Assembly (NCBI GenBank): GCA_035276475.1
Contig: DATELQ010000004.1
Span: forward strand, 32,558 to 96,557
DNA length: 64,000 nt
Direction of reading: 5' to 3'
Source: DATDFB01 sp035276475
GTDB lineage: Bacteria > Acidobacteriota > Thermoanaerobaculia > Gp7-AA8
The notes beneath the pieces are model-generated. The model saw only the letters and a list, made by a program, of their open reading frames with translations. It had not been told where the DNA came from and made no database searches. Positions 23,965 to 32,400 of the stretch are shown piece by piece. The position numbers were made by a program, and so were the translations under genes. Each line of letters opens with the position of its first letter. Position 1 is the first letter of the stretch.

Positions 23965-23991
23965 CAGGAATTCGACACCATCGCTGTATAA
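23965..23991 (+). pseudogene. Remnant of a second permease-like 3' end (QEFDTIAV-stop)
   Basis: Nine codons here encode QEFDTIAV followed by TAA, identical to the last codons of the permease gene (23696-23722). All four nucleotide differences are third-position synonymous changes (ACG/ACC, ATT/ATC, GCC/GCT, GTG/GTA). This suggests the tail of a diverged, once functional paralogue that was otherwise deleted. Upstream codons do not match. Confidence 0.5.
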
Positions 23992-23992
23992 T
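23987..23992 (+). promoter_or_regulatory. -10 box (TATAAT) of the polysaccharide lyase gene
   Basis: A perfect TATAAT, formed by the last Val codon and stop of the remnant plus one base, ends 13 bp before the GTG at 24006. The RNA leader would be about 6 nt. Confidence 0.5.
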
Positions 23993-24005
23993 TATTAGCA
24001 GCTAA

Positions 24006-26183
24006 GTGAAGCGTCTCCTCGTTCTCCTTGTCCTCGGCGTAACCCCTGCCCTGTTCGCCTCCGTCGGCACAGTCCGGCAGAACTTTCTCGACTACTACGC
24101 GGCCGCCGGCGCCGACCGCAGCGCCCCGCGCATGGCCGACGCGCTGGGCACGCTCGAGGCGCAGACGCGCGACGCCACCGCCCCCGGCTTCCTCCTCGCG
24201 GACGGCACGTGGAGCGACATCGACTACAAAGAAACGCCGAGCGGCGCGTGGTCGCCGTGGGACCACTTCCGCCGCCTGACCACGATGGCCAAGGCGTACC
24301 GAACGCCCGGCCAGCGCTACTACAACGACGAGACCCTGCGGCAGCAGATCGAGGCCGCGCTCGGCCAGGTGCCGTCGTTCTACGGCAAGACCACGCTGCC
24401 GGTCGGCAACTGGTGGTTCTGGACCCTCGGCGCGCCGCTCGACCTGGGGCCGACGCTCGTCCTGATGCGCGGCAGCGTCTCGCAAAAGATCTTCGACGAC
24501 TGCGTGGCCACGCTGCAGGTGCACATCGGCACGTCGCCCACCGCGAAGGGCCTGGTCGGACCGACGCCCGTCGGCGAGAACCTCGTCTGGTCGTGCTTCA
24601 CGCACCTCTGTCTCGCCCTGGCGCGCGACGACGCCGCGATGCTCGCCGCCGTCGGCAGCGCCCTCGGCACTGCCTGCACGACAACGGCAGGCGACGGCAT
24701 CCAGGTCGACTCCTCGTTCCACCAGCACGGCCCGCAGCTCTACACCGGCGGCTACGGCGGCTCGTTCGCCTACGACGTCTCGCGCCTCGTGCTGCTGCTG
24801 CGCAACAGCGAGTTCGCGCCGGCGCCGGCGGCGCTCAACAGCTTCGCCAACTACGTCGCCGACGGCATCGCCTGGTCGCTCTACGGCCCCTATTTCGACG
24901 TCTCGGTCGTCGGCCGCGAGGTGGCGCGCTCGTCGACGAGCGGCATCAACGGCGTGGCCGCGCTGCTGCAGGCGTCGACGTTCAACTCGACCCGCAACGC
25001 CGAGATCAAGAGCGCCGCCGCGGCCGCGCTCCAGTCGTGGCGCTGGCCGCTCTCTCCAGAGCTCGCCGCGCTGGCGACGCAGACAACGACGAATGCAGCA
25101 TGGCCCACCGGCCACCAGCACTACTACACCTCCGACTACACGGTGCACCGCCGCCCCACTTGGTTCGCCTCGGTGAAGATGTTCTCCGCGCGCACGAAGT
25201 CGGGCGAGAACACGAACGGCGAGAATCTCCTCGGTTCGCGCCAGTCCGACGGCCGCTTCTACCTCGTCATGAACGGCGACGAGTACTTCGGCAACGACAG
25301 CTGGCCCGCGCTCGACTGGACGCGCCTCCCCGGCATCACCGTCGAGCAGAAGGCCGACGCGGCGGACGACCAGTACGGCTACGGCACGCGCCTCTTCGCC
25401 GGCGGCACGGGCGACGGAAGGAACGGCCTGTCGGCGATGGAGCTCGCGCCGGTCAACTCGGCGCTGACGGCGAGGAAGAGCTGGTTTTTCTTCGACGACA
25501 CGATCGTGTTCCTCACAAACAGCATCACGTCCCCGTCCTCTTACAGAGTGGAGACGATCATCAACCAGTGGCCGCTGCACGGCAGCGTCACGCGAAACGG
25601 CAACTGGCTCGCCGCCGACAACGTCGGCTACTACGTCTACCCGCAGGCGGCGGCGCTGAACGTCTCGACCGCCCCGCGCACCGGCACCTGGGCCGCCCTC
25701 GGCGGCTCGACCGACACGACGCCGCGCACGCAGACGTTCCTCACGCTCTGGCTCGACCACGGCGCGACTCCGACGAACGCCGACGCCGCGTACGCGATCG
25801 TCCCAGGCGCGAGCGTCGCGACGATGTCATCGTTCCTCCCGCCGACGATCCTCGCCAACAACGCCAACGTCTCCGCCGTGACGAGCGGCTCGACGACGGC
25901 GATCGTCTTCTGGTCGCCGCGCGCGAGCGTCGCCGGCTACACCGCAGACGCCGCCAGCGTCGTCTACGCGACGACCACCGGAAGCGCGCTGCAGCTCGCC
26001 GCCGCCGACCCGACGAACGGCACCGGCGTCTTCCACGTGACCGTCCCCGGCCGCTGGCTCACGACCGACGTGCCGTCGACGTTCGACGGCCACGGCACGA
26101 CGCTGACGCTCCCCCGCGGCGGCGCCACGACGCGCGTGACGCTCAGTCCGCCGCCGGCGCGGCGAAGGGCGGCGGGAAAATGA
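24006..26183 (+). CDS. Secreted polysaccharide lyase, family 8-like
   Basis: 725 residues starting at GTG with a signal peptide (KRLLVLLVLGVTPALFAS). The N-terminal alpha/alpha toroid has NWWFWTLGAPLDLGPTLVLM and the catalytic stretch VDSSFHQHGPQLYTGGYGGS, where the His of QHG and the Tyr of YTGGYG match the PL8 His/Tyr pair. An Arg in the VVGREVARS segment may complete the site. The C-terminal half is beta-rich (HRRPTWFASVKMFSARTKSGE, GDEYFGNDSWPALDWTRLPG), as in hyaluronate, chondroitin and xanthan lyases. It cleaves uronic-acid polymers by beta-elimination; the substrate cannot be fixed. No sugar-uptake genes adjoin it. Confidence 0.85.
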   Translation: MKRLLVLLVLGVTPALFASVGTVRQNFLDYYAAAGADRSAPRMADALGTLEAQTRDATAPGFLLADGTWSDIDYKETPSGAWSPWDHFRRLTTMAKAYRTPGQRYYNDETLRQQIEAALGQVPSFYGKTTLPVGNWWFWTLGAPLDLGPTLVLMRGSVSQKIFDDCVATLQVHIGTSPTAKGLVGPTPVGENLVWSCFTHLCLALARDDAAMLAAVGSALGTACTTTAGDGIQVDSSFHQHGPQLYTGGYGGSFAYDVSRLVLLLRNSEFAPAPAALNSFANYVADGIAWSLYGPYFDVSVVGREVARSSTSGINGVAALLQASTFNSTRNAEIKSAAAAALQSWRWPLSPELAALATQTTTNAAWPTGHQHYYTSDYTVHRRPTWFASVKMFSARTKSGENTNGENLLGSRQSDGRFYLVMNGDEYFGNDSWPALDWTRLPGITVEQKADAADDQYGYGTRLFAGGTGDGRNGLSAMELAPVNSALTARKSWFFFDDTIVFLTNSITSPSSYRVETIINQWPLHGSVTRNGNWLAADNVGYYVYPQAAALNVSTAPRTGTWAALGGSTDTTPRTQTFLTLWLDHGATPTNADAAYAIVPGASVATMSSFLPPTILANNANVSAVTSGSTTAIVFWSPRASVAGYTADAASVVYATTTGSALQLAAADPTNGTGVFHVTVPGRWLTTDVPSTFDGHGTTLTLPRGGATTRVTLSPPPARRRAAGK

Positions 26184-26357
26184 GCGCCGATCGAGACAGG
26201 TATGGATTGAGCAACGACACTGTTGCGGCGTTGTTTATGGAATGTAATGGTTTCAGTAACTTCAACAACGACCTTAAACTAGGCTTATCATTCGCGCGTA
26301 CTCCTGTCATGCTTGCGCCACTGGTGACGCACTGCAAACTGCCGAAAGGGGGCGCTC
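26184..26357 (+). other. AT-rich intergenic region before the I9-like gene
   Basis: 174 bp that is clearly richer in A+T than its surroundings, especially 26210-26300. TTATCAT near 26286 is a possible -10 box. AAGGGGG, 6 nt before the ATG at 26358, is a ribosome site. An open frame 26180-26389 crosses it but has atypical composition and no family resemblance. Confidence 0.35.
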
Positions 26358-26651
26358 ATGCAAGCTACGGCGACCGTTCCGGAGCTTAGCCGCCGGCTTG
26401 GTGCCAATGCGCGCTCGCTGGTGCGGACATCGCCGGCCAACGCTCGCGTGACGGCGGCAGTCGTGCTCCTCCCGCATGCGCCTGTAAAGGAGATCATCGC
26501 GCTCCTGCAGAAGGCTGGCTGCGAAATGCTCTATCGCGTCGATTCGCAGCACCTCCTCGGCGTCGACGCACCGGTCGGCCTGCTCGACCGTCTGGCGCGC
26601 CTCGACGGCGTCACGTACGTCGAAGTCGAATACTCGCTTCAGCCTTCCTGA
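26358..26651 (+). CDS. Stand-alone subtilisin-propeptide-like (inhibitor I9) protein
   Basis: 97 residues with no signal peptide. After about 30 residues the sequence follows the beta-alpha-beta-beta-alpha-beta layout of I9 prodomains: VTAAVVLLPHA, helix PVKEIIALLQKAG, strand pair around MLYRVDSQHLLGVDAP, helix VGLLDRLARLDGV, and the final strand TYVEVEY that in prodomains leads to the active-site-binding tail. It ends 13 bp inside the convergent subtilase gene. It could chaperone or inhibit that protease, like fungal I9 inhibitors. The fold call is by pattern only. Confidence 0.5.
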   Translation: MQATATVPELSRRLGANARSLVRTSPANARVTAAVVLLPHAPVKEIIALLQKAGCEMLYRVDSQHLLGVDAPVGLLDRLARLDGVTYVEVEYSLQPS

Positions 26652-28456
26652 AGAAAGTCCTCCAGCGCAATCGTCTTCTCGCCGGCCGGCGTCAGCTCGA
26701 GCGCCTGCTTCACATTCAGCGACCCGAAGCCATAGGCCGCATCCGGTTTCTCCGGCGGATCGCTCGACGCACGCAGAATCGAACGGATCACCCAACTGGT
26801 GAGCTCGGGGTTCTTCTGGAGCATCAGCGCGATCACGCCGGCCACGATCGGCGTGGCCATGCTCGTGCCGGACATCCTGAGCCGCACGCCCTTTTCGGGC
26901 GTGCCCTTCGCCTTGGTCGAGACGATGCCGGAGCCCGGCGCCACGAGATCGGGCTTCGTTCGTCCGTCCCGCGTGCCGCCGCGCGAGCTGTTGGGCGAGA
27001 CCATCTTCGCAGCGCGATTGAGGTTGCCGACGGCCACGCAACGATGTGACGTGGCCGGCGTCGTCGTCGACCGGCGCGTGTCGCCGTCCGTCCCTTCGCC
27101 GATGAACTCCGGCTGGCTGTAACCCTTCCCGGAGCGCTCCACCCAGGCGTCGACCGTCCCGTGCCGCACGCGATCGGCGATCAAACCGATTCTCCAGGTG
27201 CCGGCGCTGGCGTCGCCGGAAATGCGGATGCGGATCCGCGCTTCGCCGTTTTCAGGCGCGAAGCGGACGGAATCGATTTCGACGTCGACGTCGCACTTCG
27301 TCGTCAACACCTTCTCATAGGGCGCACGAACTTCATCCAGCGGCGGGTGCTTCTTATTTTCGTGCGGGCATTGCACGACGACACCCATTTGATCGACGGC
27401 CGAATACCAGATCTCCACGATCGTCGGCGCGGATTTGGCGTGGTCGGGGGCAATCCTCAGCTGCAGCTCCCTCCGCTGGCCCTCTGTGAATTTCAACGTC
27501 GCGTGCTGCGCCGGCTGATGCTGATTGCCGGCGGCGACGGCGGCGGCGTAGCCGCCGCTGGTGAGGTGGCTGTCGATGGTGCGCTCGAGAATCGACTCGC
27601 CGTCGTGCGCGCCGAGGTTCTGTCCGAGGCTCATGTTGATGACGCAGGGGCGCCCCTTTTCCAGTGCTTTGGAAAAGATGTACGCGACCGCCGCCGTCAA
27701 ATTCGTCGAATTCGTCAGCGTAACGTTCCGGTCCTCTTTCCGGGCCGCCACGAAAATGATATCGGCGTGCGGCGCGACGCCCACATAGGAACCGCCTTCG
27801 CGGCCGCCGGACGATCCGGAACGGCCATTGCCCGCCGCAATCCCGGTCACATGCGTTCCATGCTCCTGGGACTGATGCCGCACGACTTTCTCCGGGTCGG
27901 TCAAGGCCTCCGTCAAATACTTGTTGGTGTACTCGACGCCGCCGAATTGGTGCTCCGGATCCTCGAATTCGGGATCCTCCGCTTCTCTCTTCAGCGTCTG
28001 GTCCCACAAATAGAGAATGCGCGAGCTGTCGCCGTCGATGAAATCGGGCTGCCGCCAATCGAGACCATCGTCGATGATGCCGATGATCACGCCGCGGCCG
28101 CGGTTTTTCTGGTCGATCTCCGGAATGTCCGGAATGCCGAGGGCGGGAATGGTCTCGTCGAGGGCAAACGCGATCGGCGCCCCTCGCTCGAAGTAGCTCA
28201 CTTCCGGCGCATCGTGGAGCGCGTCGATCTCCGGCAGCGCGAGATAGGCCGCCCACGTCTGTGGGGCGACGCGCATGCGAGGCTTGCCTTGCAAGGCCTT
28301 CGGCAGTTCCTCGCCGCGCAGCACCACGAGCAGCGGAACGAGCATCTCCTGTAAGGAGCCGTCGGCTGCCAGGCTGCCGACGAGACCGCTCGCTTCGTTC
28401 GAATGCCACTCGCGCATGAGGCGCCGAATCTCGGGATCCGCTTTCGAATATCGCAT
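26639..28456 (-). CDS. Subtilisin-like serine protease (S8), cytoplasmic form
   Basis: 605 residues, no signal peptide. The catalytic triad is complete: Asp129 in IIGIIDDGLD, His199 in QEHGTHVTG, Ser532 in MSGTSMATPIVAG, with the oxyanion Asn311 in AVAAGNQ. A roughly 200-residue beta-rich insertion between Asn311 and Ser532 resembles that of CspB-type subtilases. The first 100 residues may hold a short prodomain (VPLLVVLRGEELP). AGGAG lies 8 nt before the ATG. It is the last gene of the operon at 34852-26639, 11 bp after the retropepsin-like gene. Confidence 0.9.
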   Translation of the reverse strand: MRYSKADPEIRRLMREWHSNEASGLVGSLAADGSLQEMLVPLLVVLRGEELPKALQGKPRMRVAPQTWAAYLALPEIDALHDAPEVSYFERGAPIAFALDETIPALGIPDIPEIDQKNRGRGVIIGIIDDGLDWRQPDFIDGDSSRILYLWDQTLKREAEDPEFEDPEHQFGGVEYTNKYLTEALTDPEKVVRHQSQEHGTHVTGIAAGNGRSGSSGGREGGSYVGVAPHADIIFVAARKEDRNVTLTNSTNLTAAVAYIFSKALEKGRPCVINMSLGQNLGAHDGESILERTIDSHLTSGGYAAAVAAGNQHQPAQHATLKFTEGQRRELQLRIAPDHAKSAPTIVEIWYSAVDQMGVVVQCPHENKKHPPLDEVRAPYEKVLTTKCDVDVEIDSVRFAPENGEARIRIRISGDASAGTWRIGLIADRVRHGTVDAWVERSGKGYSQPEFIGEGTDGDTRRSTTTPATSHRCVAVGNLNRAAKMVSPNSSRGGTRDGRTKPDLVAPGSGIVSTKAKGTPEKGVRLRMSGTSMATPIVAGVIALMLQKNPELTSWVIRSILRASSDPPEKPDAAYGFGSLNVKQALELTPAGEKTIALEDFLQEG

Positions 28457-28467
28457 CGTCGTTCTCC

Positions 28468-28845
28468 TCAAGAGCCGATGGAGAGCCAAATCGTTTGCCG
28501 GTACCAGGCAAAGTGAAAATGCTGGAGGAAGTCCCTTCCCAGAATGTTGGCGTTCAACCTCGCAAAGCCGCCCACGATCGAAACGAAAAACGGTGCGGCA
28601 CCGAGGTGAAGGAGGCACGGCGCGTAGTGCAGCACGGAGCCGGCCGGCGTCTTCAAAAACGGGGTCTTCGCTGCTTTTTCGACGTCGTATCCGAGGGCGG
28701 AGGCCAACGAGTCGTCGACGAGCGTGTGCGAGCTGCCGGTGTCGATGCTAAACACCGCCGGCAGGAACCGCCCCGATGGGCCGGCCACGGAAAGGACGAT
28801 CCTCGGCTCAGTTTCGCTGCGCGATTGGAACGTGAGCGCAGTCAT
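28468..28845 (-). CDS. Retropepsin-like aspartic protease
   Basis: A 125-residue single-lobe protein. FSIDTGSSHTLVDD (Asp35-Thr-Gly-Ser) is the aspartic protease active-site motif and ANILGRDFLQHF is the flap-to-C-terminal pattern seen in bacterial retropepsins. One lobe means an active form would be a homodimer. There is no signal peptide. The ATG at 28845 overlaps the stop of the upstream gene by 4 bp; sequence open further upstream is out of frame with that gene and is discarded. Pairing with a subtilase suggests a proteolytic cascade or maturation step. Confidence 0.82.
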   Translation of the reverse strand: MTALTFQSRSETEPRIVLSVAGPSGRFLPAVFSIDTGSSHTLVDDSLASALGYDVEKAAKTPFLKTPAGSVLHYAPCLLHLGAAPFFVSIVGGFARLNANILGRDFLQHFHFAWYRQTIWLSIGS

Positions 28846-29423
28846 TCCGGCCGCTCCGGCATTCTCCAGAACAGAATCCCGTCCGTTTGGGCAATTCGTT
28901 GCGCGAGCTCGTCGAGCGTCGCCGCGGAATCGACGACCTCGGTGCCGTTGGCGGCGATCCACTTCGTGGCGTGCTGCTTTGCCAGAGACGCGTAGTTCTT
29001 GTGGACCCATTGCGCGGCCGGCGACCCTTGCCGCACGCGCCTCGTCGTGCACGCCTCCTGGATCGACGCGGCGACGCGCTGGTAGACATCGCCGCCCGAC
29101 CGCGAATGCGCCGCGTTGATGTAGTCCCACACGCCGAGGCGCATCGCCCGTACGCAGAACGGCGCGTCGACGATCGGCGCAACGAGGATGACGACCGGGA
29201 TCGCCGCGAGCAACGGCCGGATGTCCGAAAGCTCGCTCGTTTCGTTGTTCGTCCAGCGTACGGCGATTTCAAATTGCACTTGATCGCGCTGAATCTGTTC
29301 GACGGCTCCCGGGTGCGCCACGACGGCGGAGAGCGGGGTCTCATCGACGGTCGTGTGCTCGAGAAAATCCTTTACCTGGTTCATCACGCCGTTGTTCGTG
29401 GGGTCGAAGAGGATCACCCTCAT
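28842..29423 (-). CDS. Degenerate receiver-like protein with a C-terminal DUF5678-like domain
   Basis: 193 residues. The N-terminal 120 residues fit the response-regulator fold: MRVILFDP, then VVILVAPIVDAPFCVRAMRLGVWDYI, the usual alpha4-beta5 region. The acceptor Asp expected after beta3 is missing (FEIAVRWTNN), so phosphorylation is unlikely. The C-terminus, WVHKNYASLAKQHATKWIAA followed by NGTEVVDSAATLDELAQRI, matches the DUF5678 pattern. Both ends overlap neighbours by 4 bp (ATGA), so it is translationally coupled to the giant ATPase and the retropepsin. It may be an adaptor between them. Confidence 0.65.
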   Translation of the reverse strand: MRVILFDPTNNGVMNQVKDFLEHTTVDETPLSAVVAHPGAVEQIQRDQVQFEIAVRWTNNETSELSDIRPLLAAIPVVILVAPIVDAPFCVRAMRLGVWDYINAAHSRSGGDVYQRVAASIQEACTTRRVRQGSPAAQWVHKNYASLAKQHATKWIAANGTEVVDSAATLDELAQRIAQTDGILFWRMPERPE

Positions 29424-32400
29424 CCTCTGCCACCCCGCATCCTCGTCGGCAGTGTGATGAGGAATTCAGCGCCCGACTGCCGCTCCGGCGACGAGATCGC
29501 TCCGGAATGGGCGCCGATGAAGCGCTTGGCGATAACCAGGTGATCGCCAGGATCGCCTCCGAACGAGGCCAACGCCTCGAGCTTGTCGGATGGCAGCGGC
29601 GGCCCTTGATCGGACAAGCGGATCTGGATGGTGTCGCCATTCGTGCCGAGGGAGAGCGACAGGGCCATCGGAAACGACGGCTCGGCGGCGGCGGCGGAAC
29701 GGTCGCCGATGATCTCGGAGAGCGCGTTGTCGACGGCGACGGTGTCGACTTCCGCCTCCAGCCGGCCGGCAGGCAGGATCGGCTCGATGGCGACGTTGCC
29801 TGAGGCGTTTTGACGGTCGATGAACGCCCGGACGAACGCCGTCACGTCGACCCTCGACGGACGGATCTCCGGCTCGGCGCGAACCTCGGCGATGTCGTTG
29901 AAGATCTGTTCGATCTTCCGGAAGAGCTCCGTCAGCGCGCGCGTGTGGGTGACGTCGCTCCCCGCGCGCTCGAGCCGGTAGACGATTCCCTTCGCCACTG
30001 TGAGGTTCGTTACGAGCTGTTCCGTTCCTTGCAGAACGACGCTGCGCATCGTCTCGTCTTTCGCGTCCGAGATCCTCGTCTCCTGCAGCGTCAGTTCATT
30101 GAGCGCGGCCCCCGCCTTTCCGATGGCCGCGAACATCGTCCGGTCGAACGAATGGAACCACCCGCGGGCGTGATGCCAGAGGTTCAGAACCGCCAGGCAC
30201 TGGTCCTCATGGACAAGCGGAATGCCCACGAAGCCGTGGACCCAGGGCACCGGCGGACGAGCCGGCACGGAGACCTGGATGTCATACTCGAGAAACGGCT
30301 CTTTTTGCTCGACGGCAATGTTGGTCAGGAACTTCGGGTCATTGGTAAGAAAGGAGAGGTCCTGTGTTTCGGATCCGGTCCAGTCTCCACTGATCGCGAA
30401 CGTTTCCCACCGCGGCTCTCTCAGCACCATGAAACGCGCCAGATCGGCTCCCAATAAGCGGCACACGCGGTCGGTCCATTGTTGCAGCACGTGCTTCCGG
30501 CGCGTTCGCCCGGGCGGCAGCGGCGTGTCGTCCGACACCAAACTGAACCACTCCCAATCCGCCATTTTGGCAGTGGCCTCGAACGGATCCCGCGATAGCA
30601 GCTTCGTCGCGTATTCGACCATGGCTTCGATTTTCTCAATGAGATCGTCGGAGAGCTCGTCGGCGTCGCTCGCGCGGTCGACGTTCACGTTCAAGATGCC
30701 CTTGAATGCCGGCACAGGCCCTTTATGCGCCGTCGTGCTGATCCGCATGAGCAACACCGATTTGTCTTTGCTCGGCGACGCAATGAGCTTGGAGAGGTGT
30801 TGTGCGGAAACCTCAGTCGCCGCGGCCTTCCGCACGGATTTGTAGACCGTTTTCGCGCCGCCGACGGCCCGCAATGCGGCGAGCAGTTGCGCATTCTCAA
30901 AAAAGATCGGCGCCGGCACGGGCGAACGGCGCGGCCAGATGTCGAGGGCGACGAAGCGCCCTTCCTCGAACTCGTGATAAAAAACGACGGTCGCATCGCG
31001 CCGCTCATTGTGAATGGCCTGAATGAGCGTGCGGATGGTGCGGTCGTTGTCGGGGACTTCGAGCATCAGGCGTTTGAGCCGCTCGTCCCACGGCACGGGC
31101 TCGGCATCGTCGCCATATCCGAGGTCCGCGAAGAGATGCCCGGCCGCGCGCAGCCACTCGTGCCGGTATTGCGCTTCCTCCCGCGCGAAGGCCAACCCGA
31201 GCAGGGCACGCTCGACCGCGGGCTGAAGATCCTTTTCCATGTTGGCCTTGCTGAGCTCCAGCGCCAGCGTCAGCTCCGTCTCGCGCGAGGCACAGGCGAT
31301 GCGCAGCACGTCCGGAAGGTTGCGGATGAGCCGCTCCCGGTCGCTCTTGCCGAGGGCGCGGATACAGGCCGCGGCGCACGCTTCGTGCTCGCCGGCGTCG
31401 CCTCCCTCCACGAACGTCTTGTCGTGGACGGAAGTGAGGCGCCGCTCCACGTGCGCGGCGAGCGCGGCGAGGCTCGCCGGCGGCTTCGTCGATTTTTTAT
31501 CGCGCTCGATGCGCCGGTCCACGAGCAACGTGATGATGGTGACGGTGTAGATCTCCAAATTCTCATTCGACGCGGCGGCGTCGAACAGACGCTCGAAGAT
31601 CTCGTAGATTTTTCCGGGATCGCCGTACCCGCCCCCCTGCCTGCGCCAGGCTTCGTATCGCGCGGCCGCTTCGCGCAGCACATTGCGAACCCATTCCCCG
31701 TCGCCGGCCTGTGCGCGCCCTAAGAGTCGCTCGATGTTGCTGATGCCGTCGGGGCTGTTGAGGTCATAGTTCTCCTCATCGTCGAACAGCGCGGCGCTCG
31801 GCGACGGCATGGCCTCGTAATCAGCGTCGTCGCCCGACTCGACGAGCGTCTCGCCGCGCAGGAGCGCTTCCTTCTTCTCGTCGATGAACGCTAGGAGCCG
31901 GCTCGACTGCGCCGAATGCCGATACTCGGCGAGTTGGCGCACGGCCTCGGAACGCCCGAAGCGGTGCGACGATCCGGGCGAGTTGATCGACAGCCATTGA
32001 AAGCTGACGATGTTCGCCCGCGACCGCTGGATGAACGCCGAGGCGATCTCCGGCGTCATCCGGTTGATGACGACGTAGATGACGGCCTCGCCCGCGTACG
32101 CCAGCGCCTCCAGGAGGCGCGCCACTTCCGTTCCCGACGAGGCGGCGAAGCAGAGCGCTGCGACCTTCATCCCTTCCAGGCCGAACCGGGCCCTGCCTTC
32201 GAGATCGTCGAGCGTCTTGATCGATGATGCCTTGCTGATCGACGGGCGGAGCGTCTCCGGCAGCGCCTGCTTGGCATCTTCGGCCAGCACGAGAACGTCC
32301 GGCTTGAATCGATCGATCTCGTCGTGGATCGTCTGTTGAAAGGCAGCGTGCGAAAGCAGCTTCCGCGGCCAGATGTACGTCGGAATCTCCTGTCCGCGAA

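Noticed and set aside
26180..26389. A 69-codon open frame between the lyase and I9-like genes
   Set aside because: It overlaps the promoter and ribosome site of the next gene, has atypical AT-rich composition and resembles no family.
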